Origin: Afifellaceae bacterium
Lineage (GTDB): Bacteria; Pseudomonadota; Alphaproteobacteria; Rhizobiales; Afifellaceae
Assembly: GCA_028284625.1 (NCBI GenBank)
Contig: JANQRH010000028.1
Coordinates: 79,289-143,288, forward strand
Reading direction: 5' to 3'
DNA length: 64,000 nucleotides
Part shown: piece by piece, positions 37,709 through 47,380 of the stretch
How positions within the stretch are numbered: the first letter of the stretch is position 1
Layout: the number at the start of each line of letters is the position of its first letter
Notes under the pieces: generated by a model
Database searches by the model: none
The model's input: the letters and a program-made list of their open reading frames with translations, nothing else
What the model was told of the DNA's origin: nothing
Program-made: the position numbers and the translations under genes

Positions 37709-39016
37709 GTGCACGAGCGAGCGCGGAATTTCGTCCGCCGTCACCGACCGACTGTTTCGTTGCGACCGCTTCGCCGCACCGATCCCGCAGCGCGGCTGAT
37801 CGTTCGGCCGATCGCGTACCGCCGCTCGGCGTTCGATCTGATCGAGTCGCACGACGTCGACTATCGACCCTATTCGGCGGCTGAGGACTTCCGCTCGGCG
37901 AACGTTGCCGTTATCCCGATGCACACCAGCCACTTGGGCTGGGTGCGCGCGCGCGTGCCATGGGTCGTATGGAAGCTGGCGTCGGCCGGCCGGTTGGCGC
38001 TCGTCTTCGACAGTTCCGGAGAAGGTGCGAGCCATCGGCCGAGATTCTCAGCGGATCTGCATGCACTGCTGACGGAAAAGCGCGTTGCCTTTGAGCGATG
38101 TCTTCTACTCACCCAAAACCGCACATACGGCGCCGACTATCGGGCCTATTGCGAAGCGTCCGGTATTGGGCACGGCATGCATATCCATGAATACGACTAT
38201 TTCATCAGTCGGTTCTTTCGGGATTTCGCCGAGCGCGGTGGCGGGGTCTTTCAGCGTCGCCTGATGCAGTTTGAATCTCGGGCGGCAGAGCGCGAGCGCT
38301 GTTTCTTCTCGCTGAACCGCATCCCGCGGCCGCATCGGCTGTTCTTCCTACTCAGTCTGATACGCGATGGTCTGTTTGAACGTGGTTTCGTTTCGTTTGC
38401 CGGGTTCGGCAATCCATCGGTCCCGCAGCAACTTCGCTTCAGTAAAAAGGACGCGGCAGGGCTATTGGCGCGGGAGCAGGGCTTCGAAGACCTCGCGCAT
38501 GCACTTCGCGGCCTGCTTCCGCAGCTCGCTGCAATGGGCGAGGTATTTGTGGGCGACGGCAACTTTGAGACCGCCCAGCGATTGGCGGCCGATCTCGACA
38601 CCGATCTCTACGACAGGACGTGGATGTCCGTGGTGACGGAGACGGAGATGACGGAGCGGCCGATCCGCATCACCGAAAAGCCGCTGAGGCCACTGGTGAA
38701 CTTCCACCCCATGCTCGTCTTCGGAAATCCCGGCGCGCTGGCGGAGCTTCGCGCGTTCGGCTTCGAAACGTTCGGCGCGGCCATCGACGAGAGCTATGAC
38801 GAAGAGACCGATCCACGCCGGCGCTTCGACTTGGCCTATCGGGAAGTGCGGCGGTTGTGCGGACTGGAACCGGCGGAGCTTTGCAAACTGGAATCACGCC
38901 TGCGCGACGTTCTGATTGGCAACGCGCGTCACGGCCTTCTGGAAATGCCGACCATTTACCGTGATCGGTTGAACCGAGTGCTCATCGACAAGGTGAAAGC
39001 GGTGGCGGCCGGCTGA
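37709..39016 (+). CDS. Protein of unknown function with ITEKxxRPL...GxxxxLRAFGFETF...DESYDEETD block; possible glycosyltransferase-like
   Basis: Long ORF (37565..39016) with varied, non-shadow composition; GTG start at 37709 proposed. Confidence 0.65.
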   Translation: MHERARNFVRRHRPTVSLRPLRRTDPAARLIVRPIAYRRSAFDLIESHDVDYRPYSAAEDFRSANVAVIPMHTSHLGWVRARVPWVVWKLASAGRLALVFDSSGEGASHRPRFSADLHALLTEKRVAFERCLLLTQNRTYGADYRAYCEASGIGHGMHIHEYDYFISRFFRDFAERGGGVFQRRLMQFESRAAERERCFFSLNRIPRPHRLFFLLSLIRDGLFERGFVSFAGFGNPSVPQQLRFSKKDAAGLLAREQGFEDLAHALRGLLPQLAAMGEVFVGDGNFETAQRLAADLDTDLYDRTWMSVVTETEMTERPIRITEKPLRPLVNFHPMLVFGNPGALAELRAFGFETFGAAIDESYDEETDPRRRFDLAYREVRRLCGLEPAELCKLESRLRDVLIGNARHGLLEMPTIYRDRLNRVLIDKVKAVAAG

Positions 39017-39018
39017 GG

Positions 39019-40713
39019 TCAGCGTTGCGCCGCCTCCCAGGCGGGATTGATCCAAGGTTGAAGATTGGAGGCGGGAAGGGGCGGCCGTTCCAGGATGAGA
39101 TCGGCGGCGCGCTCACCGACCATGATGGAGGGGGCGTTGGTGTTGCCGTTGGTGATTGTCGGGAAGATGGAGGAATCCACGACCCGCAGGCCATGTGTGC
39201 CGATCACCCGGCAGTTCGGGTCGACCACCGAACTCACGTCGTCGACGGCGCCCATGCGGCACGTGCCGCAGGGGTGATAAGCGCTTTCCACATGGTCGCG
39301 AACGAAGTCGTCGAGTGCGGCGTCGGACTGCGCGTCCTCGCCCGGCGCGATCTCCTCGCCGCCAAAGTCGGCAAGCGCCGGCTGCGCAAAGATCTCGCGG
39401 GTCAGCCGGATGGCGCGGCGGAAGTCGCTCCAATCCTCCACGTCGGCCATGTAGTTGAAACGGATGGCGGGTGCCGCTCGCGGATCATTTGACTTGAGCC
39501 TCACGGCGCCGCGCGAAGCGGAGCGCATGGGGCCGACATGCACCTGAAAGCCGTGAGCGCTTGCCGCCGCGCGGCCGTCATAGCGCACCGCCGCGGGCAG
39601 GAAGTGAAGCTGCAAATCGGGGTAGGAGATTCCGGCGCGCGAGCGGATGAAGGCACAGGCTTCGAAGTGATTGGAGGCGCCGAGGCCGCTTCGCCAGGCC
39701 ATCCATTCCAGCCCGATCCTCACCCGCGCGCGCAGCCCGAGATGGGCGTTCAGCGTAATCGGATGGCGGCAGGTCTGCTGAACATAGACCTCCAGGTGGT
39801 CCTGCAGATTGCCGCCGACGCCGGGCCGGTTGGCGATGACCTCGATCCCGTGGTCGCTGAGATGCTCCGCCGGGCCGATGCCGGACAGCATGAGAAGTTG
39901 CGGCGAGTTGAAGGCGGATGCGGCGACGATCACCTCCTTATGCGCCCGCACGGTTTCTTGGCGGCCGCGCCGCCTGACCGACACCCCGATCGCGCGCCGT
40001 CCCTCAAAGAGAATGCGTTCGGCGCGCGCGCCGGTGATCAATCGCACGTTCTGGCGCTTCAGGGCTGGGCGAAGATAGGCGTTGGCGGCCGACCATCGGC
40101 GGCCCTTCCACACATTCATCTCCATCGGGCCGAAACCTTCCTGCTGCGCGCCGTTGTAATCGGCAGTGAAGGGATAGCCGGCCTCAAGGCCGGCTTCGGT
40201 GAAGGCCTGGTAGAGCGGGTTCTTCATGGAGCCGCGGGTGACGTGCAGCGGGCCGTCCGTGCCGCGCCAGCCAAGCGCGCCGTTCGCGGCACCATTGCCG
40301 TTCGTGGCCTCGTGTCCGTTGAGATGCGCCTTTTCCATGCGCTTGAAATAGGGAAGCACGTTGCGGAAGCCCCAGCCCTTGGCGCCTTGCTCCTCCCAAC
40401 GATCGAAATCGGCGGAATGGCCGCGCACATAGACCATGCCGTTGATGGAGGAGGAGCCGCCGACGACTTTGCCGCGCGGTGCGTGGAGGCGCCGCCCGCC
40501 CAGATGCGGCTCAGGCTCGGTCGCATAGCCCCAATCGTAGGTGCGCATGTTCATCGGAATGGAGAACGCCGCCGGCATCTGAATCAGCGGACCGAAATCG
40601 CTGCCGCCATATTCAAGCACGAGCACGGAGTGTCGCCCGTCCTCCGACAAGCGATACGCCAACGCGCAGCCGGCGGAGCCTGCGCCCACGATGACGTAAT
40701 CGGCTTCAGGCAT
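39019..40713 (-). CDS. betA: GMC-family choline dehydrogenase
   Basis: [33 protein letters not shown]...[45 protein letters not shown]...[10 protein letters not shown]; next to betI and choXWV. Confidence 0.88.
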   Translation of the reverse strand: MPEADYVIVGAGSAGCALAYRLSEDGRHSVLVLEYGGSDFGPLIQMPAAFSIPMNMRTYDWGYATEPEPHLGGRRLHAPRGKVVGGSSSINGMVYVRGHSADFDRWEEQGAKGWGFRNVLPYFKRMEKAHLNGHEATNGNGAANGALGWRGTDGPLHVTRGSMKNPLYQAFTEAGLEAGYPFTADYNGAQQEGFGPMEMNVWKGRRWSAANAYLRPALKRQNVRLITGARAERILFEGRRAIGVSVRRRGRQETVRAHKEVIVAASAFNSPQLLMLSGIGPAEHLSDHGIEVIANRPGVGGNLQDHLEVYVQQTCRHPITLNAHLGLRARVRIGLEWMAWRSGLGASNHFEACAFIRSRAGISYPDLQLHFLPAAVRYDGRAAASAHGFQVHVGPMRSASRGAVRLKSNDPRAAPAIRFNYMADVEDWSDFRRAIRLTREIFAQPALADFGGEEIAPGEDAQSDAALDDFVRDHVESAYHPCGTCRMGAVDDVSSVVDPNCRVIGTHGLRVVDSSIFPTITNGNTNAPSIMVGERAADLILERPPLPASNLQPWINPAWEAAQR

Positions 40714-41293
40714 CTTTGCGTTTGAGTGCGTCGTTGATGGCGCGCTCAACCAGATCGGCCGCGCCCTCCGCATCGGGCCCGCTCTCCGCAAGCGAGCGTC
40801 TGATCCACAGCCCGTCGATAAGGGAGGCGGCCATCTCCGCCACGCGCTCCGCCTGGGCGCGTGATGTCAGGTCGCGCAGCGCATGCAGGAGATTACTCTC
40901 CAGGCGGCGCGTGTAGATGCGGAGCAGCCGGCGCGCTTCCGGATCGGTCTGCGCCTGCACATAGAAGGCGAGCCAGGCGGAGATCACGGCCGGACGGAAC
41001 TGGCAGGCGGAGAAGTTGCCGCGGATCACGGCCGATATCCGCTCCTGCGGCGTGTTCGCTTTGGCGAGTTCGGCCTGAACCTCGTCGCCGAGCTCGGCCA
41101 GGAGATGGCGCATCGTCGCCAGCAGCAACTGGTCCTTGCCGCCGAAATAATGGTGCGCCAGCGCCGCTGACACACCGGCGCGGCGGGCGATCTCGCCCAT
41201 CGTGACGTGGCCCATGCCGCGATCGTGGATGGCGTCGATCGCGGCGACGATCAGCGCCTTACGACGCAGCGGCTCCATCCCGATCCGCGGCAT
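40706..41293 (-). CDS. betI: TetR-family transcriptional repressor BetI
   Basis: [65 protein letters not shown]; adjacent to betA. Confidence 0.93.
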   Translation of the reverse strand: MPRIGMEPLRRKALIVAAIDAIHDRGMGHVTMGEIARRAGVSAALAHHYFGGKDQLLLATMRHLLAELGDEVQAELAKANTPQERISAVIRGNFSACQFRPAVISAWLAFYVQAQTDPEARRLLRIYTRRLESNLLHALRDLTSRAQAERVAEMAASLIDGLWIRRSLAESGPDAEGAADLVERAINDALKRKDA

Positions 41294-41339
41294 CTCCGCT
41301 CCTCATTTCCCTTGGTTTTCAAAGCCAGCGCATAGAGGT

Positions 41340-41363
41340 TTTTGATTGACTGATCAATCAAAA
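41340..41363. promoter_or_regulatory. Candidate BetI operator TTTTGATTGA-CTGA-TCAATCAAAA
   Basis: Perfect 10-bp inverted repeat, 4-nt spacer, in the betI/choX divergent intergenic region. Confidence 0.6.
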
Positions 41364-41462
41364 TAAACTTGCCAATCCGCCGCCCTTGGTGTTTCGATGA
41401 GGCGAGGCGGTGCCGGCGGCAAGCGGGCGAACGCGCCAGAATACAAGCCCAGGGAGACTTCG

Positions 41463-42407
41463 ATGCGAGTATGTCTGAAGGCAACGGCAGGCGCCGTCGC
41501 CATCCTTGCCTTATCCGCCGCAAATGCCGCCGCGCAGGATCCGGAGAGCTGCTCGCCGGTGCGTTTCTCCGACGTCGGCTGGACCGACATCACGGCGACG
41601 ACGGCCGCAACGACGACCGTGCTTGAGGCGCTCGGCTACGAGACCGACGTGAAGGTGCTGTCGGTGCCCGTCACTTATGCGTCGCTGAAGAACGGCGATA
41701 TCGATGTGTTCCTCGGCAATTGGATGCCAACCATGGAGGCCGACATTGCGCCTTATCGCGAGGACGGGTCGGTTGAGACGATCGCCACCAATCTGGAGGG
41801 CGCCAAATACACGCTCGCGGTGCCGCAGTACACGTTCGACGCTGGCCTGCAGAGCTTTCAGGACATCGCCAATTTCAAGGACCAACTCGACGGCGAGATT
41901 TACGGCATCGAGCCCGGCAATGACGGTAACCGCCTGATCCTCGACATGATCGAAGGCGACACGTTCGGGCTGGCCGGCTTCGAGCTCGTTGAATCCTCCG
42001 AGCAGGGCATGCTGGCACAGGTGCAGCGCGCCGTTGCCCGCGATCAGCATATCGTCTTCCTCGGTTGGGAGCCGCATCCCATGAACGCCAATTTCGACAT
42101 GGCGTATCTGGCCGGCGGCGACGACATCTTCGGCCCGGATTATGGCGGCGCGACCGTCTTCACCAATGTCCGCCAGGGCTATGTCGGCGAATGCCCCAAT
42201 GTCGGAAAGCTCCTCACCAATCTCGTCTTCTCGCTGCAGATGGAGAACGAGATCATGGGCGCCATTTTGAACGACGGAGCAGATCCCGGGGACGCCGCCG
42301 CGGCTTGGCTCAAGGCCAATATGGGTGTGCTCGACGGTTGGCTCGATGGGGTCACCACAGCCGGCGGCGAGCCGGGCCTCGCGGCGGTTCAGGCCGGCCT
42401 GCAGTAA
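41463..42407 (+). CDS. choX: Choline ABC transporter substrate-binding protein
   Basis: Signal peptide; CSPVRFSDVGWTDITATTAATTTVLEALGYETDVKVLSVPVTYASLKNGDIDVFLGNWMPTMEADIAPY; true start internal to ORF 41397. Confidence 0.92.
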   Translation: MRVCLKATAGAVAILALSAANAAAQDPESCSPVRFSDVGWTDITATTAATTTVLEALGYETDVKVLSVPVTYASLKNGDIDVFLGNWMPTMEADIAPYREDGSVETIATNLEGAKYTLAVPQYTFDAGLQSFQDIANFKDQLDGEIYGIEPGNDGNRLILDMIEGDTFGLAGFELVESSEQGMLAQVQRAVARDQHIVFLGWEPHPMNANFDMAYLAGGDDIFGPDYGGATVFTNVRQGYVGECPNVGKLLTNLVFSLQMENEIMGAILNDGADPGDAAAAWLKANMGVLDGWLDGVTTAGGEPGLAAVQAGLQ

Positions 42408-42412
42408 AAGCT

Positions 42413-42454
42413 GACGGGGGGCGGTGTCGTCACTCAAGGTGACGCCTCCCCGTC
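42413..42454 (+). other. Stem-loop in choX-choW intergenic region
   Basis: GACGGGG-GGCG ... CGCC-CCCCGTC-type imperfect long hairpin. Confidence 0.5.
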
Positions 42455-42472
42455 CTTCAGGGGGCGGCCCAC

Positions 42473-43330
42473 ATGGAGTGGCTGACGAATTACGACTGGC
42501 TGACGAGCTACAAGATACCCGTCGGCCGCACGGCCAAGGCCGGCGTCGATTGGCTGCAGGCGCATGGCGGGGCGGTGTTTGACGCGATCTCCGAAGGCCT
42601 GCAGGCGGGGATCGATGCGATCTTATGGGTGCTGCAAGCGCCCAATCCGCTCATCGTCATCGCAATCATCGTGGCCATTGCCTATGCGCTTCGCCGCTCG
42701 ATCCTGTTCGCGGTGCTGATCGCCGTCGGGCTCCTCTTCATCGTCAATCAGGGCTACTGGGAGGCGACGACCGAGACGCTGGCGCTTGTCGTGTCGTCGG
42801 CGCTGATCTGCATGGCGGTCGGGGTGCCTATCGGCATCGCCGCTGCGCATCGGCCAAGGCTCTACGCGGCGCTCAGGCCCATTCTCGACCTCATGCAGAC
42901 GCTGCCGAGCTTCGTCTACTTGATCCCGGCGATCGTGTTTTTCGGCATCGGCATGGTGCCCGGCCTCATCGCCACGGCGATCTTCGTGGTCCCGGCACCC
43001 ATCCGCCTGACGCATCTCGGCATCTCGACCACGCCACGCCATCTGCTCGAAGCGGCGGAAGCGTTCGGCGCGACGCGGCGGCAATTGCTGTGGAAGGTGG
43101 AGCTGCCCTTCGCCACGCCGCAGATCATGGCGGGCCTCACGCAGACCATCATGCTGTCGCTCTCCATGGTGGTGATCGCGGCACTCGTCGGCGCCGACGG
43201 GCTCGGTGTGCCTGTGGTGCGCGCCCTCAACTCGGTCAATATCGGCATGGGCTTTGAGGCGGGGCTGGTCATCGTGCTGGTGGCGATCATTCTCGACAGG
43301 CTTCTGCGCGCCCGCGAGAAGGCCGAGTGA
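42473..43330 (+). CDS. choW: Choline ABC transporter permease
   Basis: MEWLTNYDWLTSYKIPVGRTAKAGVDWLQAHGGAVFDAISEGLQAGIDAILWVLQAPNPL...LDLMQTLPSFVYLIPAIVFFGIGMVPG. Confidence 0.93.
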   Translation: MEWLTNYDWLTSYKIPVGRTAKAGVDWLQAHGGAVFDAISEGLQAGIDAILWVLQAPNPLIVIAIIVAIAYALRRSILFAVLIAVGLLFIVNQGYWEATTETLALVVSSALICMAVGVPIGIAAAHRPRLYAALRPILDLMQTLPSFVYLIPAIVFFGIGMVPGLIATAIFVVPAPIRLTHLGISTTPRHLLEAAEAFGATRRQLLWKVELPFATPQIMAGLTQTIMLSLSMVVIAALVGADGLGVPVVRALNSVNIGMGFEAGLVIVLVAIILDRLLRAREKAE

Positions 43331-44532
43331 TGGGGTCAGCGGAGGCGGAACGACGCGAAGTCGTCGCTTTCCGCGACGTTGACATCGTCTTCGGTAGCGA
43401 TCCGGCGCGCGCCTTGCCGCTCATAGATGCCGGCAAGAGCCGCGCGGAAATCGTCGAGCAAACCGGGCAGATCGTTGGCGTCAAGCACGCGACGCTGTCG
43501 GTCTATGAAGGCGAGATTGTTGTGCTGATGGGCTTGTCGGGATCGGGCAAGTCGACGCTCATTCGCGCCGTCAACGCGCTCAACAGAATCGCGCGGGGCA
43601 GCGTAACTGTGTTTGATGGCAACGAGGACGTGGATGTCCAGACCTGCTCGGCGAACCGTCTTCGCGCGCTCCGTCGACATCGGGTCGCGATGGTGTTTCA
43701 GCAGTTCGGGCTGCTTCCCTGGCGAACGGTGAACGATAACGTCGCGCTCGGCTTGGAGCTTGACGGCATTTCGCGGCGTAAGCGTATGGAGCATGTCACC
43801 GCGCAGCTTGAGCTCGTCGGGCTTTCAGGCTGGGGCGACAAGCGCGTGCACGAGCTCTCCGGCGGCATGCAGCAGCGCGTGGGGCTCGCCCGTGCGTTTG
43901 CGACCGAGGCGCCGATCTTGTTGATGGACGAGCCGTTTTCCGCGCTCGATCCGCTTATTCGTGTGCGCCTGCAAGACGAGCTGCTGGAGCTGCAGCGTAA
44001 GCTCAACCGCACCATCATTTTCGTCAGCCACGATCTTGATGAGGCGCTGAAGATCGGCTCGCGCATCGCCATCATGGAGGGTGGAGAGATCGTGCAGGTC
44101 GGCACGCCGCAGGACATCGTGCTCAGCCCGTCGAGCGATTATGTGCGTGATTTCGTGGCGCATATGAATCCGCTCAACGTGCTGCGCGCGCAGGAAGTCA
44201 TGACGCCGATCAAATCGTTTCCGCGCGCCGGCACAAATGGCGCGCTGCAGGTCGATGACGAGCTGACGCTGACGCTTGACGGCGAGGTGTGGCGCGACGA
44301 TGCGCCGGTCTATGTCGTTTCGCTGGAGCGGCTGGAGGCGGCGCCGCGGCGGGCCTGTATCGCCGTTGACGGCGAGACGCCGCTGAGAGCGCTCATCGAC
44401 GCGCGCCTCAGGCATACCGGGCCGTTCCTGGTCCACCAGGATGGCATGGTGGGCGGGCTGATCCGCGATGAGGACCTGTTTCGCTGCCTCACCAATCAGC
44501 GCTCTGCGGAGGCGTCGGCTGCATCGGGCTGA
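43330..44532 (+). CDS. choV: Choline ABC transporter ATP-binding protein
   Basis: [29 protein letters not shown]...[36 protein letters not shown]. Confidence 0.93.
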   Translation: MGSAEAERREVVAFRDVDIVFGSDPARALPLIDAGKSRAEIVEQTGQIVGVKHATLSVYEGEIVVLMGLSGSGKSTLIRAVNALNRIARGSVTVFDGNEDVDVQTCSANRLRALRRHRVAMVFQQFGLLPWRTVNDNVALGLELDGISRRKRMEHVTAQLELVGLSGWGDKRVHELSGGMQQRVGLARAFATEAPILLMDEPFSALDPLIRVRLQDELLELQRKLNRTIIFVSHDLDEALKIGSRIAIMEGGEIVQVGTPQDIVLSPSSDYVRDFVAHMNPLNVLRAQEVMTPIKSFPRAGTNGALQVDDELTLTLDGEVWRDDAPVYVVSLERLEAAPRRACIAVDGETPLRALIDARLRHTGPFLVHQDGMVGGLIRDEDLFRCLTNQRSAEASAASG

Positions 44533-44635
44533 GACGAGAATCACGCGCCTTGGCATTGACATAGGCGGTCAGGCACACCTAAGTGCGGCGCGACATTTTT
44601 GGCGCGCGATTTCTCGGCGCGCAGGACGGTATCGG

Positions 44636-44761
44636 ATGAAGATCAGAAATTCCCTCAGGTCGCTGAAGAAGCGGCACCGCGAAAACCGCGTTGTGCGGCG
44701 TAAGGGGCGTGTCTACGTCATCAACAAGTCGCAGAAGCGCTTCAAGGCACGTCAGGGCTGA
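44636..44761 (+). CDS. rpmJ: 50S ribosomal protein L36 (zinc-free 41-aa alphaproteobacterial form)
   Basis: [41 protein letters not shown] at the C-terminal end of ORF 44468..44761. Confidence 0.95.
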   Translation: MKIRNSLRSLKKRHRENRVVRRKGRVYVINKSQKRFKARQG

Positions 44762-44848
44762 GCGGCGGCGCACACGCGCAGGCCCAAGCCACAAAAACCC
44801 AAGCGAACGTGTTTTGACCGCGCGGCCGGCGCGCATTAGCGTTCGGGC

Positions 44849-45436
44849 ATGATCCGTTTCGTCGCGATTCTCGCGCTTTCATTAACGATGGCCGTGGCCG
44901 AGGTGCGGGCCGAGGTTGAAGCCGATCCGGACATTCTCACGCCGCGCGCGATCGGCGAGTTGTCGCTCGATGCGCTGTTTGAGAGGCTGCCGGAGAACGC
45001 CGATACGCACACCGGCAAACGGATCGAGCGCGAAATCCTCAGCCGCTTCAACACGTCCGGGAGCGCCACGGCCGATCTGCTTCTGGCCTGGGCAACGGAA
45101 GCGACCGATGAGAAGAAATATACTGAGGCGCTCGATCTGCTCGATCAGATCATTGTGCTGAAGCCCGATTTCGCCGAGGCCTGGAACAAGCGCGCGACCG
45201 TCTATTATCTGCTTGACGATTACGGCGCCTCGCTTGCGGATATTCGCGAGACGTTGGCGCTTGAGCCGCGCCATTTCGGCGCCCTGTCGGGGCTCGGCGT
45301 CATCCTCCAAGCGCTCGACCGCGACGCGGAGGCGATTGCCGTCTTTCGGCGGACGCTGAAGATCAATCCGCAGCTGAAGAAGATCCAGGAATCACTGGAG
45401 CGGCTGGAGAAGAAGGCCACCGCCCGCGAGATTTGA
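44849..45436 (+). CDS. Secreted TPR-repeat protein
   Basis: Signal peptide; KKYTEALDLLDQIIVLKPDFAEAWNKRATVYYLLDDYGASLADIRETLALEPRHFGALSGLG TPR pattern. Confidence 0.9.
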   Translation: MIRFVAILALSLTMAVAEVRAEVEADPDILTPRAIGELSLDALFERLPENADTHTGKRIEREILSRFNTSGSATADLLLAWATEATDEKKYTEALDLLDQIIVLKPDFAEAWNKRATVYYLLDDYGASLADIRETLALEPRHFGALSGLGVILQALDRDAEAIAVFRRTLKINPQLKKIQESLERLEKKATAREI

Positions 45437-45460
45437 GCGCGCGGTCTGAAGCCGACCTCG

Positions 45461-46897
45461 CTAAATCCCTGATTTGCCGTCCGGCCCGATGAACGCGACG
45501 CGCAGAAGGTTGGTGGCGCCCGGCGTTCCGAAGGGCACGCCCGCTGTGATGATGACGCGCTGGCCGGGCGTGGCGAAGCCCTCATTGTAGGCGATTGCGC
45601 AGGCACGATTGACCATCTCGTCAATGTCGCGGGCGTCCTCGGTGACCACGCAATGCAGCCCCCAGATCACCGACAACCGCCGTGCCGTTCGGCGCACCGG
45701 CGACAGCGCGATGACCGGGACGCCCGGTCGCTCACGCGATGCGCGGATGCCGGTGGAGCCCGATGATGTGTAGCTGACGATCGCCGCAAGCCCTAACGCC
45801 TCGGCGATCTGGCGGGCGGCGGAGGTGATGGTGTCGGCGCCGGTTGTTTCTGGTTCCGGCCGCTGGGCCTGCAGGATGGACGTAAAGACCCGGTCCTGCT
45901 CCACCGCCTCGGCTATGCGGCTCATGGTTTCCACCGCTTCGACCGGATATTCGCCGGCCGCCGATTCCGCCGACAGCATCACGGCATCGGCGCCCTCAAA
46001 GACCGCCGTTGCGACGTCGGAGACTTCAGCGCGGGTGGGAACGGGGGCAGTGATCATGCTTTCCAGCATTTGCGTCGCCACAACGACCGGCTTACCGGCG
46101 CGCCGGCCGAGACGCGTGATCTGCTTTTGAACGCCGGGCACCGACTCAAGCGGCATTTCCACCCCGAGATCGCCGCGCGCGACCATGATGCCGTCGGAAA
46201 TGTCGATGATCTCGCTCAGCCGTTGGAGAGCCTGCGGTTTCTCGATCTTCGACATCACGCCGGCGCGGCCCTGGACGATCTTGCGCGCCTCCGCCACGTC
46301 ATCCGGCCGTTGGATGAACGACAGCGCCACCCAGTCGACCTCAGCCGCCAGAACGGCATCGAGGTCGCTGCGATCCTTGGGCGTCAACGCGCCGGAACGC
46401 AGCGTCGTGTCGGGCAGGCTCACGCCTTTCCGATCGGAGAGCTTCCGTCCTTGAATCACTTCCGTCACGGCACGGTCGGATTCCGACTCCTTGACGCGAA
46501 GCCGCACGCGGCCGTCGTCGAGAAGGATCGTGTGGCCGTTCTCCAGCGCTTCGAAAATCTCCGGATGGGGAAGGCAGACCCGCTGGTCGTTGCCTGGCCG
46601 ATCGTCGCAGTCGAGGGTAAAGCTTTGCCCGCGCTCCAACTCAACGGTGCCGCCGGCAAAGGCGCCGACTCTCAGCTTCGGCCCTTGCAGGTCGGCGAGG
46701 ATGCCGAGCGGCCTATTGAACTTCGTCTCCACGTGTCGGATTGCCGAAACCAGGTCGCGCATGGCGTCCTGCGACGTATGGCTCATGTTGATGCGAAAGA
46801 TGTCCGCACCAGCGTCAAAGAGCTTCTCGATTGTTTCGGCTGTGTTTGATGAGGGTCCGAGCGTGGCGAGAATCTTGGTTTTTCGCCGCCGTCTCAT
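45461..46897 (-). CDS. pyk: Pyruvate kinase
   Basis: KTKILATLGPSSNTAETIEKLFDAGADIFRINMSH...IMVARGDLGVEMPLESVPGVQKQI...PVVVATQMLESMI. Confidence 0.97.
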   Translation of the reverse strand: MRRRRKTKILATLGPSSNTAETIEKLFDAGADIFRINMSHTSQDAMRDLVSAIRHVETKFNRPLGILADLQGPKLRVGAFAGGTVELERGQSFTLDCDDRPGNDQRVCLPHPEIFEALENGHTILLDDGRVRLRVKESESDRAVTEVIQGRKLSDRKGVSLPDTTLRSGALTPKDRSDLDAVLAAEVDWVALSFIQRPDDVAEARKIVQGRAGVMSKIEKPQALQRLSEIIDISDGIMVARGDLGVEMPLESVPGVQKQITRLGRRAGKPVVVATQMLESMITAPVPTRAEVSDVATAVFEGADAVMLSAESAAGEYPVEAVETMSRIAEAVEQDRVFTSILQAQRPEPETTGADTITSAARQIAEALGLAAIVSYTSSGSTGIRASRERPGVPVIALSPVRRTARRLSVIWGLHCVVTEDARDIDEMVNRACAIAYNEGFATPGQRVIITAGVPFGTPGATNLLRVAFIGPDGKSGI

Positions 46898-47340
46898 CGG
46901 CCTCCAATTCCCCGGCTGGTCGGCTCGGTGAGTTGAACGGTCCAGCTTTCCTGAGTTCCGGTGTCCACCTCATAAAACCCGGTCCGTTGGAAACCGCGGG
47001 CAACGCAATCGGTCACGCCTTCAATGGTGAATTCTTTCTCCCGGGTGCACAGGAAAGCTGAGCTGCCGCCCCATTCGCCGCCTTGGTCATAGTCGACGGC
47101 ATACATGTAGTAGTATCGGCCGGAGAGGGGGCCTGCGAGGATCGTCGCGCAATTTTCGGATTCGATGGTCCACCAGCCTTCGGTGGTCCAGTCGCGGTCG
47201 GCCTTGTAGCCTATGGCGATCCCGACGCGGCTGTTGGTTTTATTGCAGACTCGAAAATCTGCCGCGGCGGCACTCACAAATACGTAGGAAAAAACGGCGC
47301 TCAGGAGTACGAGAAGCGTGCTCCGGCGGAGAAGCCACAT
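46894..47340 (-). CDS. DUF1036 family secreted protein
   Basis: Signal peptide; FRVCNKTNSRVGIAIGYKADRDWTTEGWWTIESENCATILAGPLSGRYYYMYAVDYDQGGEW. Confidence 0.9.
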   Translation of the reverse strand: MWLLRRSTLLVLLSAVFSYVFVSAAAADFRVCNKTNSRVGIAIGYKADRDWTTEGWWTIESENCATILAGPLSGRYYYMYAVDYDQGGEWGGSSAFLCTREKEFTIEGVTDCVARGFQRTGFYEVDTGTQESWTVQLTEPTSRGIGGR

Positions 47341-47380
47341 AGCCCCACCCTTCTCCGTTGGGCCCATACCTACCAGGCAG

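Noticed and set aside
39538-40725. 395-aa plus-strand ORF antisense to betA
   Set aside because: Shadow ORF of a conserved GMC oxidoreductase
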